Positions 33,080-45,451 of a DNA stretch of 64,000 nt are shown one piece after another. The DNA comes from Toxonevra muliebris. Its lineage: Eukaryota; Arthropoda; Insecta; Diptera; Pallopteridae. Location of the stretch: NCBI GenBank assembly GCA_963691655.1, contig OY829329.1, positions 55,689,408-55,753,407 of the forward strand, in the 5' to 3' direction. The first letter of the stretch is position 1; each line of letters starts with the position of its first letter. Position numbers and translations under genes: made by a program. The notes below the pieces were generated by a model. That model was not told where the DNA came from. It made no database searches and worked only from the letters and a program-made list of their open reading frames with translations.

Positions 33080-35640
33080 CTCATCGAAACAGCACTTCAC
33101 TGAAAGCTTAAAACTACTGGGTCTTTTCACATATACTAGAAGTCGATCTAGAAGAGAAGGTACTCAAACTGGGTCTCATTGCTTTTAATATATGAGACCA
33201 TAAAAAAATGCATCTACTGAAAATGAAAAAAAACACTGACAGAAATAGATTGAAAATACTAGGTTCTTTCCCACAGGTATCTGTGCCAAATAAAATAGTG
33301 TCAGAAAAAATTTAATTATAAATAATGAGCTCTGTAATTTTTATGTACTGTGGTTTGAGTGAGCTATGAATTTGAAAGTATCCTTATTTTTCACAACAAA
33401 TTAATATTTTCAACCTAAAAATGTTTTACTTCCTGTCACCAGATGCCATCATTATAATATCTAATTAACAGTAATGGAATGATTCAGTTTTATATGACCG
33501 AATAAAATAAGTGTATCAAAATCAATTAAAAGAAAATAAATTTAAATTAAATTTTCATTGTTCCAATCACCAACAATAAATAAAACAAAAAGGTGCACAA
33601 ATTAGCAAGTTTTATATTTATATAATTTAACTAAATAAGTAAACATGAAGCTGCTAAAAGAGTTAATTAAAAATAAATGAAAATTAATGATGAGCCATAC
33701 CAAAAAAAAAAAAAAAAAAAAAAAGACTATATTTTGTTTGTAAGGAAAATATTTTTTTAGTGAATAATCACCGAATTTTCCAATATACAAAAGAATTATT
33801 TTTGTGGGATCAAATTCTTTTGGTTGTGGGTTTTTTCAACTTAAATATTCTAATAAAATTAATTGGAAATTCAAATGAATAAGACAAAGAAAACATACAT
33901 ATGTAGTTATGTATGCAGATACGTTAAAAAAAAATCAGCACATATTGATCTATATTTAGTATAGTAATAAATGACGAATTTTTTTTTTCATTTTGGCGCT
34001 CCATTGAAATCCAACATTTTTTATATAATATTTTTATTGCCACGCGCTTTGCAAAAAATATATATAAATATTTATGTCGCTGCCGAAATATCTCAACTAA
34101 TCGTTAAGATATTAAACAGCAAAAATAATGAACACAAATACATTCACAATGACTGGAGTAGAAGAGAGGCATCTTCTTTCTTTCTGAATCACGTGAGACA
34201 TTGCTACTCGTACTTCCAAAATTCAGATACCTGAACAACAATTGGCTACTTGAAAGATATGAAAGAAGAATTCTTCTTCAATTTGTTTGTGTGTGTTCAT
34301 TAATTTTTCTACACCTTTTTTTTATATTTTTCACTTTCGTCATGCAAAAGTTTGTTTACATTTTTTTCGTATTCGTGTTTCTTGCTGCCCATTTTGTTTT
34401 TCTATTTTTATTATTTTTATTGGCAAATTTCAGTCTCGATATACAAAACCACAAATTGATTTATATTTAAAGTGTATTTATATTAAAAAAACAAAAAAAA
34501 ATACTTCTAAACATATAAAAAAAAAGAAAAAAAATTATAATAATTTACATAAATGTGAGATTTTTAATTTTCTGCAACGTAAATTTTCGTTATTCTTTTT
34601 TTTTTATTATTTTTTCCCCCCGTTTAATTTTTTAATACTTTTTTTAGTTCTTTATTTTTTTGTGTGCTTATTGAAATAAGATTTTTGCAAGCAAATAATA
34701 AGTTGAATATAAATGTTTTCGTTTTGTTGTTTCTGAATTCTTTATATCTATTTTTTTTTGTATACAATTAAAAACAAAATATTGTTATATTTACAAAAAA
34801 TCAGCTTAAAAATTTTTTGTATGTATATTGCAATACTCAACAATATTCAATATTTTTATGTCTTTAAATAATTAATATTTATGGGATTAGGAAGGTTGAA
34901 GTTTGAAGGGAATACCGCAATATCAATGAAAAAATATTTTTTAAAAATTTAAATTTTACATGATTTTAACATGATATTTGGCATAAAGGTCAAAAAAAAA
35001 ATATGTTGAGCTTTTCCCTTAATTACTCTTCGCACACATACATTTCGTCATGCATTTATTGTTTATTTATCCTTTAAACAACCTTCAAATTTCACTTGTT
35101 CATTCAATTTTTGTTTTTTTTTATGATTTTCTGTGTTGCCAAGTTCACATACTACAAAAAAAAAAAAAAAGAAAAAAAAAAACAATTTTATTATAAACAA
35201 ATACTCAAAAGCAGTTATCAAGAAAATTCTAGAAATTTTCAATGAAAATGTCTTAAAATATGTGTACAAAAGTGGATGTTAATGTAAAGGAATGCGGGGA
35301 TTCAGATTTTTGGTTTCTTTAAAAAGTTTTTCAATTCGGGAGAAGCTCATAATAGCTGAGTTTTATTTAATCATCCAAAAACTCCGCTCCTTCTTCTTGA
35401 TTCCACTGGGATTAGTACGAGCAAGAACTGTAGGGCTTAAGAAAATATATATTTGGTTTTAAAACACTCAATCGTGCGTATTCCATTTTATTTTTCCAAT
35501 CAGCCAATCACAATCTTTGGTTCTCTCAGAAAGCAATTATGCAGTACTCTGTTTTCAATTGTCTGTCGTTGGTTTCCATTAAAAAAGAAGAGAATCCTCT
35601 CATAGAGAGAAATGATTCAGCGTTACGTTACACTGATTTC
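33080..35640. other. Non-coding AT-rich DNA
   Basis: Contains long A-runs (33700-33724, 35155-35182) and T-rich text. The frames at 34201-34679 are F-rich low-complexity peptides without recognisable domains. No gene found. Confidence 0.5.
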
Positions 35641-35643
35641 GAC

Positions 35644-35716
35644 GACCTTGATTGTCTAGTGGATAGTGCACTAGACTTTCATTCAGCAGGTTGCGGGTTC
35701 GATTCCCGTCTTGGTC
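35644..35716 (+). repeat. tRNA-Glu-like sequence (pseudo-tRNA or SINE head)
   Basis: A 73-base cloverleaf-like unit: A box TTGTCTAGTGGATAG, B box GGTTCGATTCC, T stem GCGGG/CCCGT, and an anticodon loop CTTTCAT whose position 34-36 is TTC, the glutamate anticodon. Only 5 of 7 acceptor pairs form and the anticodon stem has a mismatch. It therefore looks like a tRNA-Glu-derived sequence, not a working gene. Confidence 0.6.
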
Positions 35717-35887
35717 TGGTGGTTAATTCTCATAAACTTCTTATATTCACTATCGATATGAAGTGGATGAGAATTATAAGAATGTGTACAAGTACACACC
35801 TTGGTTGGTAATGGCAAATCCACCGAGCTGATAAAAAATTGCCACACAGCCGTTCGGAATCGGCGTTAAACTGTAGGTCCTACTATC

Positions 35888-35958
35888 GCCACTGTGGTCT
35901 AATGGCATAGTGCCAGACTCTTATCTCTGGAGACCTGAGTTCGATTCTCGGCTTGGGT
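35888..35958 (+). repeat. Second tRNA-like sequence (Lys-CTT-like anticodon region)
   Basis: A box TGGTCTAATGGCATAG, B box GAGTTCGATTCTC, and an anticodon region CCAGACTCTTATCTCTGG with CTT. The acceptor arm pairs poorly (GCCACTG against CTTGGGT). Between this and the first tRNA-like unit is GCCGTTCGGAATCGGC followed by GTTAAACTGTAGGTCC, a hairpin-forming stretch that could be the body of a tRNA-derived SINE. Confidence 0.5.
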
Positions 35959-36135
35959 ATGTTTCTTATCTATCTTTCTTTCTCTCTGCCTTTCTTTCTT
36001 TCTTGGGGCTTTGGTACAATAGATCTTATAGGTCGCAGTGCCTAACTTTCGAGTCGTTCTCTTTCAAATAATAATAATACACTGATTTCCAGTGAAAGAG
36101 GGTAACACCCTTTCCCATGGAGAGAAATGGCCATA

Positions 36136-36233
36136 GATTTTTACCCAATTGCAACCAAATTATTTTAATCTTCAACTAATGATAATTGATTTTTACCCAA
36201 TTGCAACCAAAAGATTTTAATCTTCAACTGATG
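36136..36233. repeat. Tandem duplication, 52-bp period
   Basis: GATTTTTACCCAATTGCAACCAAA..ATTTTAATCTTCAACT occurs at 36136 and again at 36188 with few differences. Purpose unknown. Confidence 0.8.
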
Positions 36234-36239
36234 CTACTC

Positions 36240-37699
36240 ATCCTTTTTCTTAATCGTCTTTAAAAAACATAAATTTCACTGGTCCTGCGTAAACTTGGCT
36301 ACAGTCTTAGATTTATTGAGTTACAAAAAGAGAAGAGCTGTTAATTTTTGGGGTGGTGAACATTTTTTTTTTAAGAGAAAGTAAATGAATAGTCTTACAA
36401 TGTCTATTCTTACACTCTCTCTTAAAATATAAATCTGAGAAACCAAAAATCTCAACCCTATATTTCAAGAATCTTTACAATTTGCAAAATGTATGCACAA
36501 TTTGGCAACCCTAGTTTTTGAATTATATGGTTTTTTATAAGTGACACAAATAAATGTTTATACAAATTCAGAAACAATTTATATGTATCACATGCCTCAT
36601 AAAATACACTTTCTGAAAAAAAGTAAGTGTAAGTAAATTCCTACCTGCTTACTTTCAACAATAAACACACCTTTTAATTTGGCACGCCCACGATCACCTG
36701 TTTAGGTTTTTTTTTTGCTGTTCATATTAGTTTAACTAGAAAAAAACAAAATCTGCTCATTTGGTCAGCAGCGTTCAAATTTTTATTATTAAAATTATAT
36801 TTTTATCAGGGAAGATTAAAAAGAGCACATAAAAATTATATCTTAGCGTATAAGATCGTGATCGTAGATGTGTTCATCGCTTCACTAAAAATTTTTTATA
36901 GCTATATGAAAAATAATAATAATTTTATTTTCCTTTCATTTATTTTGCGGAAAATTTTCTAAAGTCATCGTCATATAATAAGTTCAATGCACCAACGAAA
37001 TATTGTATTAATTTTTAATACTTATTCACAAAAAATATTTAATTATTTGATTAATAAAGCTTCAAAGTAATTCTTGCTAAATAAAATGTCCTTAAAGTGT
37101 TGCGGAAAAAAAGCAAATAGTGAACACATTTTTTGTTGACTGCACGTATACTTTTTGCGTGCACTTTAATTTATTTATACTCCCTCAATCCTCTCTCGCA
37201 TTGACATATACCTTTAGCGCGTATGATAAGCAGAGAGGAAAAGTGAGAAAGTATGTGTGCGTCTTCATACTTATAAACAAAATGTATATCAAGACAACAA
37301 CAACCAGTAATCTGTTGTTAAATAATTTCTAAATATTTAAAATACATTACAACAACAAAAATCTTAACAACAATCATCAGCTGCTGCATGTGATGTTTAC
37401 ATATAAAAATAATAATAAATATATTAATGTATACAATTGTAATAGAAAAAGTTTCGCTCTTTATATTAGTCATTTTTAGACAATCTCGCTCTCTTTCATT
37501 CTATCTCTCCCTCGTAGTTTTAATGAAGAGTAAATGTAAAATACTCGTTTGTATTCTCTTTGGTTTGTATTCTCTTTGATTCCAACAAACAAGCAAAAAG
37601 CTCATGAATACTTTTCATTTATGAGTTATATTCCTATAGCAAACTTGTATCTTTATCTTCTTAAATACTGTTCTCGTTGTCGTCGCCTTCGTTGTTGTT
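36240..37699. other. Upstream non-coding DNA
   Basis: AT-rich sequence with CTCTCTC and CATTCTCTC-type patches near 37480-37520. No supported exon. May contain promoter sequence for sky, but nothing specific can be shown. Confidence 0.45.
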
Positions 37700-38472
37700 G
37701 TCGTTTTTCATCATAACGTATTATAGTTTATAGAGACGTAGCAGCAACAGCAACAGAGCAGCAGCAACAACAGAATTTCAGCAGCAGCAAAAAGAAATGC
37801 CGGTGTTGTCGGTGATCGACATTTGATCGTTGGGCTAGAAGGCGTAAAGAACACAATTTATAATTGTTGCAAGCGCGAAATAAATCAAAGAAAAACAAAT
37901 CGAAAGAAAATTATCGGCATCGAAGTTGAATTTTTGCGAAAGAATTTTCTGCTTTTAGCTGAAAAAAAAAAGAATAAACACTGTATAATTCTGTTTCTGT
38001 TTTGCTTGTTTTCCTCGTTGTTGGTGTTTTATCGTATTAGAAAGAAAAGCTTTTCCTTTCTTTTGATTTACGCGCAGTAGAAAAATAACGAAAAAATAAA
38101 AATCTTCTTAATTTAGAAATATACAAAAAACAAGAAACCACAACAACTAAAACTAAAATAAAATTTTACAAAATGTGTAAATTAAAATTTTAAAAAGAGA
38201 ATTTTTCGATTAAAGAAATAAAACTAAAAACCAAAAAATAATAATATTAAAAAAAAAAACAAAAATATTAAGCATTAAGTGATAACAATTAATAAAAAAA
38301 AAAAAACATATGTGATAAAGCATCTATGTTAATTTTAAGTGTTTTCTTTCAAATAAAAATTAAATAGAACATTTACTTAGCTTGTAATTCTTCGTATTTA
38401 AATTAATTGTTTTTTTTTTTTTTTGTTTGGTATAAATAATAAAAACAAAATTAGCAAAAAACCAATTTCAAA
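37700..38472 (+). other. Candidate 5' leader region of sky
   Basis: The sequence before the start codon changes character: CAGCAGCAACAACAG-type repeats at 37740-37795, then A-rich text typical of dipteran leaders. In the frame of the start codon, a TAG at 38452-38454 prevents N-terminal extension. A pyrimidine-rich stretch (38408-38428) followed by ATTAG at 38450-38454 could instead be a splice acceptor 18 bases before the ATG. TATAAATA at 38431 is TATA-like but too close to the ATG to be convincing. Transcript boundaries cannot be set from sequence alone. Confidence 0.35.
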
Positions 38473-38635
38473 ATGGTTGGCAAAATTTTAACCTTACGCG
38501 ATTTTGATAATTTTAGTCGTCGTAGCAGCGTTTACGTTGATCCCGAATGTGACAAATTCTTTGAATTGCCGCTTTTTATAGCGGCCAGCTCAAATGATAT
38601 AACAACAAAATGCCATTGCTGGCAATTTAGTCCAG
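38473..38635 (+). CDS. sky: skywalker / TBC1D24-family Rab GTPase-activating protein, coding exon 1
   Basis: The exon encodes residues 1-54 (MVGKILTLRDF, then an SSVYVDPECDKFFELP stretch, ending CHCWQFSP) plus the first base of codon 55. The ATG has the insect start context TTCAAAATGG and follows an in-frame TAG. The exon ends at CCAG|GTAATA. In flies, Skywalker is a synaptic Rab35 GTPase-activating protein that limits sorting of synaptic vesicle proteins to endosomes; its vertebrate relative is TBC1D24. This N-terminal segment precedes the TBC domain. Identification depends mainly on exons 2 and 3, which join in phase. Other isoforms may use upstream exons. Confidence 0.88.
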
Positions 38636-41079
38636 GTAATACTATTTAGTAAGTTATTATACGAACATGACCTTAACTAACATGGGTAGTGTGTGTGCGC
38701 ATTTTTCAAATTACACAGGCCTACGAATTAAACTTTTTTTTGTTCAGATGATTAAGAGCAAATAGTGATTTTCTTTGTAATCTGTGTTTGACAGTAGAAA
38801 TTTTCTATCACGTCAGGATTTTGAGAAAATTTAACCTTAAAGTTCAGAAAATGTCGCCATCTAAAGATATTTTCAAATTTTTCTATTAGACTCGATTTGC
38901 TACATCACCAGGTGGGGATAAGTGGAATTAGAACAAACTAAAATCTATTCAAAAGATGAATGATTGTACTATTAAAAATACTCGAAAAATATTATTATCT
39001 GGGCTGAAATAGACCAAAAACATTATTCATGTGCTTACTGTAATTTTCAATATTTCAAATTTGCATTGAGTCATTAAGTCAGAATAATATAGGAATGCCA
39101 ATTTGTAGTATATTTTTTTGAAAACTCTATTCTTCAGCCGAATTTATAATAATATTCCATGAAAGCTGAACGGTATTCAAAAAGAAATCTTTAAACTTAT
39201 TCTCTTTCATATCTCTAATTTTTATGAGAAAATTAGCTCAATAAAATTTAGTCATATTAAATGATAAAATTTCAGGCTAGCCAAACAAGATAGCACCATT
39301 TTCCTTACTTGCTTTTTTCTTAAGAGCTCTTTCCTCTTTTCGGTACTTTTTGATAACCAATATAATGATATATATATTCCTTCCTATAAGATTTATTGAA
39401 ATTTATGTCTTGAGCCGCTAGGTTTTTGATTCTATATAGACACATATCTGTTGTTTGTTATTTTAGAAATATTGTCCTTTCTATCTATACAAAAAATCTT
39501 AATTTATAAACATAAAGTAGACAAACCTCGCCTTTATCTTTATCTGTCAGACTTTCGTTGATGTATGCGCGTTCAATTCGATGACGTTTAAGTGTCACTC
39601 TAAATTGCTATCTGTAAATACTACAATTGTTATAAAATGTTGTTTTTGTCAAAATAAATTATTTAATTTATTAGTTTATATTTATATTTCTAGTACATAA
39701 TATAAACTAGCAGTACTGGTACTAATATTCTATATCTTTTTGACTTGACTTGATCTTTATATTTAATATTTGTTATTGAAAGCAGCAGCCATTAAAATGT
39801 TAAACGTATTCAGGTTGTTTGACATAATTTCCTTTGTCTTTTTTCATATAATAAACTCATAAATTTTGATGATTTTCGATTTGTTCTATTTCTTTTTCAA
39901 GAGGTCAATAAATTTGGGAGATAATTTAGAATTTAAAATTTTTTTTTTTTTTATTACCACTGTACCTATTGAAATTATTTTTTGGTTTGTTTTTTCGTAT
40001 TACTCGTAATTTTCCTTTCTGATTAGGAATTTATCATCGAATCAATCATATACATACTTAAAATATGCAAAATTTTGTCCTGATTCCGTTTGATTCGAAA
40101 ATGAATTTTTAAATTTAAGATAGAACACAGCTTAAAATATTTAACAATTGAAATAAATTAGTTTGAGGTTTCGATCCTCAATTTGTGAATAGAAAAAAGA
40201 ATTTAGAAATCGTCTGTTTGTCAGAGAAAATATGGTAGTAATAGTTACTTTCTTTAATGCTCTCTTAAGATTAATTTTGGCACTGGTATATTTCAGCCTG
40301 AAAAACAAAGGACCCATTGGAATTGAGGTTCGTGGCTCTACGGATCCGTCCGGGGTGAAAAACTTTTGGATTTTTATTCCAGAAATAATTCACTATAGTC
40401 TTATCCATAAAATTTGTTTGGCAGGAAAGACCCTCCCTTACCGTTGGTCAATACTCCCCTTGGAAGTGTTTCAATTCACTCAAAAGTTCTCATGATGGGA
40501 GTTGAGGGGGTGAATAAGTGGGCTTCATTGGTTTCTTAAAGAAACTCTTGCTATTCGAATACCCGACTTAACCGGATAGGAAATGACTCGGCTATTAATA
40601 TCCGGTTTGAGATTTTCGACTATTCGATGAACCATTAACTTTTGACTAGTCGGTTAACCGTTGCTGAAGAAATTTATTTCTGGCACTCAATTGTGCAGCT
40701 GTGATCGTTATCTTGCTTATTTTTCCGTTTACGACTGCTTAAAATGTCAGCGTTTTAATAGCTTCAAAAATGTTAAATTAGTACTAAAAGTTTATATCAA
40801 CATTTGCGTCAGTTTGCGCTTCCATGCTGAGTTTAAGAAAATGGTTGAAAGGTGTTAGCACAAGACTCCATCGCTTGTAGTTTGTTGCTTTTTTCTGCTT
40901 TGATAATTAAAACTTTCAAAAAACGAGTGTTATGGAAAGCGTGTGACCCTTCTGTCCATCTCCACATCTAATTTTAACATGTTATCTCTATCACTTTGGA
41001 AATTTCTAGATTCGCCCTTGATCTCGCCTGCATATTATTCTATTGCAATTCGTTTCAGATAGAACGTCTCTATCTGCAT

Positions 41080-41135
41080 TTCTCTCTCTTTCTCTCTCTT
41101 TTTCTTTCTCTCTCTCTCTCTCTCTCTCTGTCTCT
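41080..41135. repeat. (TC)n microsatellite
   Basis: TTTCTCTCTC-type runs culminating in about 15 uninterrupted TC units. Intronic to sky. Confidence 0.85.
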
Positions 41136-41440
41136 GTAGCTCAAAGGATTATTTGATTTCAACAAATTTTTTCTCTTTCTTTCTCTGTCACATTCTTTCG
41201 CTTCATTTATTTTCTTATAACCAAGCCACGAATATTTTTGTTTAACAACAATTGTTTGCTAATTCAACAAGTTTAATTTTTATTACGTGGAGGATATTTT
41301 TAGATGCAATAACTATAATTTATTCAGCGTTCTCTTCACTAATAAAATTGTAAAATGTGCAATTAAACCGCATTTAAGATAATAAACAAATACCTGTAAT
41401 GACATAATAAAACAATAACAACAACAAAAATATATATGTA

Positions 41441-42423
41441 GGGGAAAGGCTTGCAGGTTGAGACACGGGTTTTGTTTTTATGTCCAAAATTTGTACTGAA
41501 AAAAATATTACAGAAAGCTATATACCATTGCAAACGTACTGTTTTGGGCTACAACTTTACATTGCTTAAAAAATTAAAAAGTTATGGCCAGTTTTCTGAA
41601 CATAGGTTTTTTGGCAAAAAATAAATTAATGACATGCAGGTTGAGACAATTTTGGAACAAAAAAAAAATAATGACGATGAATTTCAAAGTATTATTGTTA
41701 ATTTATTTATCATAAAGGCCTCAGCCATGAAGAATAGAAAAAAAGATAAGAAATTTCATTAATTTTCGTCCGAAAGATCGGCATCAGAGTCGCAATTTCG
41801 GCACGTGAAATAATTTCGCGTTATGTTGGCACACTTTAAATGGAATGGTTGTTGACACTTGTTGCATTCCACGGAAACGGAATTTGTGATAGTTAGTTTG
41901 GCTGGTAAATTCTTTATACATAATCGGAAATCATTATCTTCATCTGAAGACGACGTTTTCTTTTTTTCGACTGCCCGTGTTCGCTAATTATAAAAGTTCA
42001 ATAGCAATTCCGAACATAAACAAGCATTAAAATGAGGTCTCTGACGTTTTCCCTCTAAAACATATAACGGCACATAGTGTCTCAACCTGCAAGCATCGCC
42101 GATATTTTGAAATGATGTAATATTTTTTTCATTATGCCAGATATGTTCAGAATTCCTTCGGAACATTAAAATAGAGCTAAGACTGTGGTACGAATGTTAT
42201 ATTAAACTTTTTGTACGGCCTCAATAACTACACTTTTTTTACGTTTGGAAAATTCTCAAATTAATTTTTTTCACAAAAATTGTTTGGATACTCTGTTTGA
42301 ATCATAAGGAATGGCAACAAGTAGATCTTTCTTTAATGAAAAATTTACTTCTGACTACATTCGTACCGTTAGAGGAAAAAAAACCAAAAATATTGGACTG
42401 TCTCAACCTGCATGCCTATCCCC
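41441..42423 (-). mobile_element. TA-flanked DNA transposon with IR/DR repeats (983 bp)
   Basis: Inverted ends: GGGGAAAGGCTTGCAGGTTG at the left and GGGGATAGGCATGCAGGTTG at the right, with TA on both sides (41439-41440, 42424-42425). The 13-mer GCAGGTTGAGACA occurs four times: 41453-41465 and 41636-41648 on the + strand, 42078-42090 and 42399-42411 inverted. This gives one outer and one inner site at each end, like transposase-binding IR/DR sites. A zinc-finger remnant is encoded inside; no DDE domain remains. Confidence 0.8.
41759..42166 (-). pseudogene. Transposon protein remnant with C-terminal zinc-finger (PHD-like half)
   Basis: From 42166 the minus strand reads MFRRNSEHIWHNEKNITSFQ to a stop near 41986. 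An overlapping frame continues TRAVEKKKTSSSDEDN and ends VECNKCQQPFHLKCANI..NYFTCRNC, then an acidic tail (DSDADLSDEN) and a stop at 41759. The C-x2-C, H-x2-C, C-x2-C spacing resembles the second half of the PHD-like finger found at the C-terminus of many insect pogo/jerky-type transposases. That relationship is inferred. The catalytic part is absent, presumably deleted. Confidence 0.55.
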
Positions 42424-42810
42424 TATATATTTACAAGTATTTATCTTACGAGTATAGTTCTAGTTGCATTGTTTTTGTTGTGTTGTGTTTTGTTGTTAAT
42501 GTGTCATATTAATTTCACTTGGCATTTTAATGACAATTTTCATTTCAATTCTGTATTTTTTTCCAAATGAGTTTACAAACAAATTAAATATAACTAAATA
42601 AATCTAAAAAAAAAAAAGGAAAAAGATAAAATCGAGTGTATTGTTTTTTTAGACAGAGATTGTAGTAGTGTAGTATGTAGTTAAAAGTGCATTTTGTGTA
42701 AATTAATAGTATTAAATTATCATATTGATTGTTTGCATACGTATGTATGTAAACATGTACATATATTCAGTCAAATGGGAAGGAAAACTACTTTTAATTG
42801 TTATATACTA

Positions 42811-42835
42811 CAATAATAATAATAATAATAATAAT
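42811..42835. repeat. (AAT)n microsatellite
   Basis: About eight consecutive AAT units in sky intron 1. Confidence 0.85.
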
Positions 42836-43689
42836 ATTTCACATATTGTTGTATTTAGCGATAATATTCATATCTATCAGATAAATATCACATTCATGCG
42901 AGGAGTACCTACCTACAGTAAATATTAATGATAATAATAGCAAATGTAAATTTGTATCTATTATAGTGCAACAAAAATATTTAAATTTTCTAGTTGTTAT
43001 TTTTTGTTTTGTTTTGTTGCTTTGCTTTTATGACGGCAAAACAAATTAATAATTAAAATTTTAATATTTTTTTTATGTTGGTTTTCTGAAATGATGTAGA
43101 AAATATGATTTTAAATGTATTTACCATGGAAAATTAGTGCATAATGAGAAGTTGTAATAGAAATTACAATTTTTCAATATTTTTTCTTATATATCTGAAA
43201 ATCTATATATCCTTACTCGCTTAACTTATTTTGATCGGCGCCTTCAATTGAGAATTATTATCAGCCAATATGGGTTAAATCGGGTTATTCTCTTTTAAAA
43301 ACTTTATTAGAAATATTATTTTTTAATTAAAAAATAAGCGACTTCAAACAAAAATAAAGTATTGAATCGAATGCGCTTGATACACTGGCGGTCACAAAAA
43401 CCGCACCACCCACCAATTTCAAGAAAATCGTTTAAAATGGGACCTAAACCTGATTTTGTTTTAGTAAATGAATTTTTTTTTTTTTTCGGGAACAAAATGA
43501 ACAAAATTGCAAAAGAAACATCATAAATACACACAAATTTTATTACTTTTTAATTAAAAAAAAAATATATGGAAGAAATTTCACGTTAATTAAAAGTATG
43601 TAAAAATAAAAAGATTTGTTAGTTTTTGAAGTTGCAAACTAGGATTAATTTGTTTCATATTAGAGTCACAAGCAAAATTGTTTGGTTTG

Positions 43690-44600
43690 ATGATGCCCCT
43701 CTCTTATGGCCGTTATCTTGAATGGCATGGAGTAGACAAGCACTTTAAGGGTATCATTCGTTATTTTTTAATACCAAACTTTTTTCAGAACTCCAACAAG
43801 GCGTTTTTTATTCTTTGACATGCTTTGAGCAACTTTACGTTTTATTATATCGTCGCCTGAGAATTGATTTGGCGTATAGGCATAGGAATACTTATACACA
43901 TACGCCAAGTCAATTCTCTGGCGACGATATGTCAATGGTTAAATCCGGCGAGCTTCTTGATCATTCGAGTCAGTAAATTCTAACATCATCGAAAACATTT
44001 TGAATCTGCAAACAAATAAGAATCAATAATCTAACTTTTTTACTATTTCTAAAGTTATCAAACAGTAGTCATTAATTACTAACTAAACCTTGCCAATTTG
44101 GCGCTATGATATGCCGCAGTGGTCGTCAGGAAAAATAACGTCATTAAGGAGCGAAAGCGCTCCACAATTGGCTTACAGCAATTACTCCATAAAATTTTAG
44201 CCATATTTTTGGGCGTTCACAGCCCCTTGAATATAGCATAAGGGACCCTAGATATATTTTTGGGGAATTTGACTGTTTTTGCTACAAAGTTATCCTTGTA
44301 TTGCTCTATATCTGAGCGATGCACGTACCGAAGATTAAATGCGCATAAACAATTTGGTTTAATTTGCCCGATCATATAACTTTTCTCGAGTCTGCCAGAG
44401 TTCAATTGCTGTAGTTTTTAGTCCATGCCAGGCGATTTGTTTCCATCCATTTCGTCAACAACGACTTTTTGGCTGATCGTCTACCATACAGACCGAACTT
44501 TCGTTTCTTTCTGCGTAAGGTTTCGACATTTATATTCACGTTGTAATAGCTCTTTAGCTCAGTCCTTATTGTGACTGCACTTTTGAATTGATAATTTATG
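43690..44600 (-). pseudogene. Tc1-like transposase, heavily degraded
   Basis: Recognisable pieces in several frames, N- to C-terminal: RRKKRKFGLYGRRSAKK (near 44500), a W-T-K-N-Y segment, NSGRLEKSYMIGQIKPNCLC with GRLEK-like remains of the first catalytic region, VAKTVKFPKN (near 44270), and, beyond the hairpin, KRLVGVLKKVW and VYSMPFKITAI at the C-terminus. The order matches Tc1 transposases. Many stops and shifts; the catalytic triad could not be confirmed. Confidence 0.7.
43851..43926. mobile_element. 76-bp hairpin insertion, copy 2
   Basis: Same length and 71 of 76 positions identical to the hairpin at 24076-24151. It begins CGTCGCCTGAGAATTGATTT and ends with the inverse, AAGTCAATTCTCTGGCGACG. 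Flanked by ATAT on both sides (43847-43850, 43927-43930), a different 4-bp duplication from copy 1. Here too the target is another transposon. Confidence 0.88.
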
Positions 44601-45451
44601 GTTCTCTTTCAGGTTATGCCATTTTCTCTCGTATTTGTCTTCCATAGTCTTCTTGATCCTTTTGTCAAGCACTCTTCTTTTCGCCAAACAAGCGCAATAA
44701 AAAATGATACATTCCGCTTGAATACATTCTTCAAACATAAACAGGGGAATCTCCTTTACAAAGGAAGGGAAATTTGGGCAAAGTTAGGAAATATTACCGA
44801 AATTGTGGCAGTATTTGCAAGTGGTGCGGTTTTTGTGACCGCCAGTGTACTTCACTGAAAGTATTTTTGTCTTTTTTTCTCCTTCATATTGCAAATTAAT
44901 GTGCCCATTTTATACACTTATCTTAATTTCATATTTCTACTCGCATGCTCACCATTTACTTTTTTGTTTATATTGTAAATAATGAATATCAAAAATTGTA
45001 ACCAAATTCCAATCGATCATCAGTTCTATAATAAACTAATTAGCCTTAATCATATGTGATTAATTAAATAAAAATATATTAAATAGAGAATTTGAAATGC
45101 ACAAAATGATATAAGAACGAAATTTTATATTTCTATTTGTATTTTTACTTGGAATACTCTACATTAATCTAGTTGTATTTAATGACGTCTACCGCTTGAA
45201 AACAGAGATTAATTTGTTACTTTTAGTTTGCACTATGGTATGTACGTAGATTAATATCTTGTGGAGTGAAGTTTTTGAAGTGCTATATTTTCTTTAAAAT
45301 AGTTCATAGTATTAACTCATGTGATCTTGAATCTTGAATGAAATATGTCTGGTAATCTTTTTAGTCTAAGATAAACTTTATTTTTGATATTTTATATCGA
45401 TCTATTGCCTGTTCGGGAAAGATTTTGTTTGTCATCCTGCGTTCCTTTTAA

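Larger units (their letters stand above)
43383..44847 (-). mobile_element. Tc1-like (DD34E-type) transposon carrying a hairpin insertion
   Basis: The inverted termini are identical over 27 bp, starting CACTGGCGGTCACAAAAACC at both ends, with TA on each side (43381-43382 and 44848-44849). The interior encodes a badly decayed Tc1 transposase on the minus strand. The 76-bp hairpin at 43851-43926 is inserted near the part coding for the C-terminus; allowing for it, the element is 1385 bp. Confidence 0.9.

Noticed and set aside
34201..34679. Overlapping hydrophobic frames that look like membrane segments
   Set aside because: T-rich DNA read as F, L and I gives this appearance by chance. No family resemblance and no exon boundaries.
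35644..35716. Functional tRNA-Glu gene
   Set aside because: Two of seven acceptor pairs and one anticodon-stem pair fail. A SINE head or pseudo-tRNA fits better.
38431..38438. TATAAATA as the sky promoter TATA box
   Set aside because: It is only about 40 bases before the ATG, which would leave almost no leader, and the region is AT-rich enough to give this by chance.
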